From positions 1 to 5,657 of the forward strand of contig WQXW01000135.1 of assembly GCA_009781575.1 (NCBI GenBank): a stretch of 5,657 nt of DNA. The letters run 5' to 3'. The stretch comes from Solirubrobacterales bacterium. Its GTDB lineage: Bacteria > Actinomycetota > Thermoleophilia > Solirubrobacterales > Solirubrobacteraceae. The notes under the pieces were generated by a model, which saw nothing but the letters and a program-made list of their open reading frames with translations, did no database searches and had not been told where the DNA came from. This document shows positions 5,591-5,657 of the stretch, piece by piece. Within the stretch, counting starts at the first letter, position 1. Each line of letters opens with the position of its first letter. The translations under genes and the position numbers were made by a program.

Positions 5591-5657
5591 GGCCTCGAAC
5601 ACACCTGTCTGAGGGGCCGTTGGGGGATTTGTTTTGAGGATTCGTTCCGCGCGGAAC
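5591..5657 (+). repeat. 67-bp dispersed repeat, copy B (may continue past window end)
   Basis: This copy matches 1125-1191 in the same orientation at 60 of 67 positions without gaps, and ends exactly at the window edge with the 14-bp palindrome GTTCCGCGCGGAAC (5644-5657). In place of the CAAAAA block of copy A it has TGTTTT (5630-5635), so on the minus strand the stem lacks the T-run that makes copy A a terminator. Sequence beyond the window is needed to see whether the outer dyad arm is also present. Confidence 0.92.

Larger units (their letters stand above)
5456..5657. other. Structure-rich non-coding region downstream of the argF operon
   Basis: From the oxidoreductase stop to the window end no gene is supported; a plus-strand frame through here is only a shadow extending from inside the oxidoreductase gene. 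The stretch holds three 8-bp tandem units (5457-5480), three abutting perfect 24-bp palindromes (5486-5557), a small hairpin CGGGG-AGA-CCCCG (5563-5575) and copy B of the 67-bp repeat (5591-5657). The 5456-5488 part is locally AT-richer than anything in the genes. It may serve as a transcript end, but no T-run follows any of the stems. Confidence 0.8.

Noticed and set aside
1125..5657. Composite transposon bounded by the two 67-bp repeats
   Set aside because: No transposase or target-site duplication is visible and the enclosed genes are mostly housekeeping with the same codon use as their neighbours; a dispersed intergenic repeat is simpler.

Overview
This is a very GC-rich window (well above 70% by eye, with third codon positions almost all G or C). 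It suggests a high-GC actinobacterium. The ThiG and TrmA-like protein wording and the leaderless-looking promoter would suit a deep-branching Actinomycetota class such as Thermoleophilia, but that placement is an inference and no rRNA or other marker is present.

Layout, left to right. (1) Positions 1-1083, plus strand: the end of an unidentified upstream gene, then thiS (sulfur carrier) and thiG (thiazole synthase) with start/stop overlaps, forming part of a thiamin thiazole operon. (2) Positions 1084-1251: a gap between convergent genes holding copy A of a 67-bp repeat. Copy A carries a long imperfect dyad that looks like an intrinsic terminator for the minus-strand gene. (3) Positions 1252-1806, minus strand: a cupredoxin-type lipoprotein with a Gly/Ala linker. 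(4) Positions 1807-1840: a 34-bp divergent start region with two overlapping -10-like hexamers. (5) Positions 1841-5455, plus strand: argF (ornithine carbamoyltransferase), a TrmA/RlmD-family RNA m5U methyltransferase carrying a 60-residue minisatellite insert, and a quinone oxidoreductase-like MDR protein. They are packed with a 4-bp overlap and a 13-bp gap, so probably one operon. (6) Positions 5456-5657: a structure-rich non-coding stretch with three 8-bp tandem units, three abutting perfect 24-bp palindromes all centred on CATG, a small hairpin, and copy B of the 67-bp repeat running off the window end.

The genes are mostly ordinary metabolism (thiamin, arginine, RNA modification, redox), and ThiS and ThiG act together directly. 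The surprising parts are non-coding or low-complexity: the CATG palindrome triplet, the paired 67-bp intergenic element whose two copies differ almost only in the terminator-tail block, and in-frame tandem-repeat growth inside three of the genes. No transposase, CRISPR array, tRNA or rRNA was seen.
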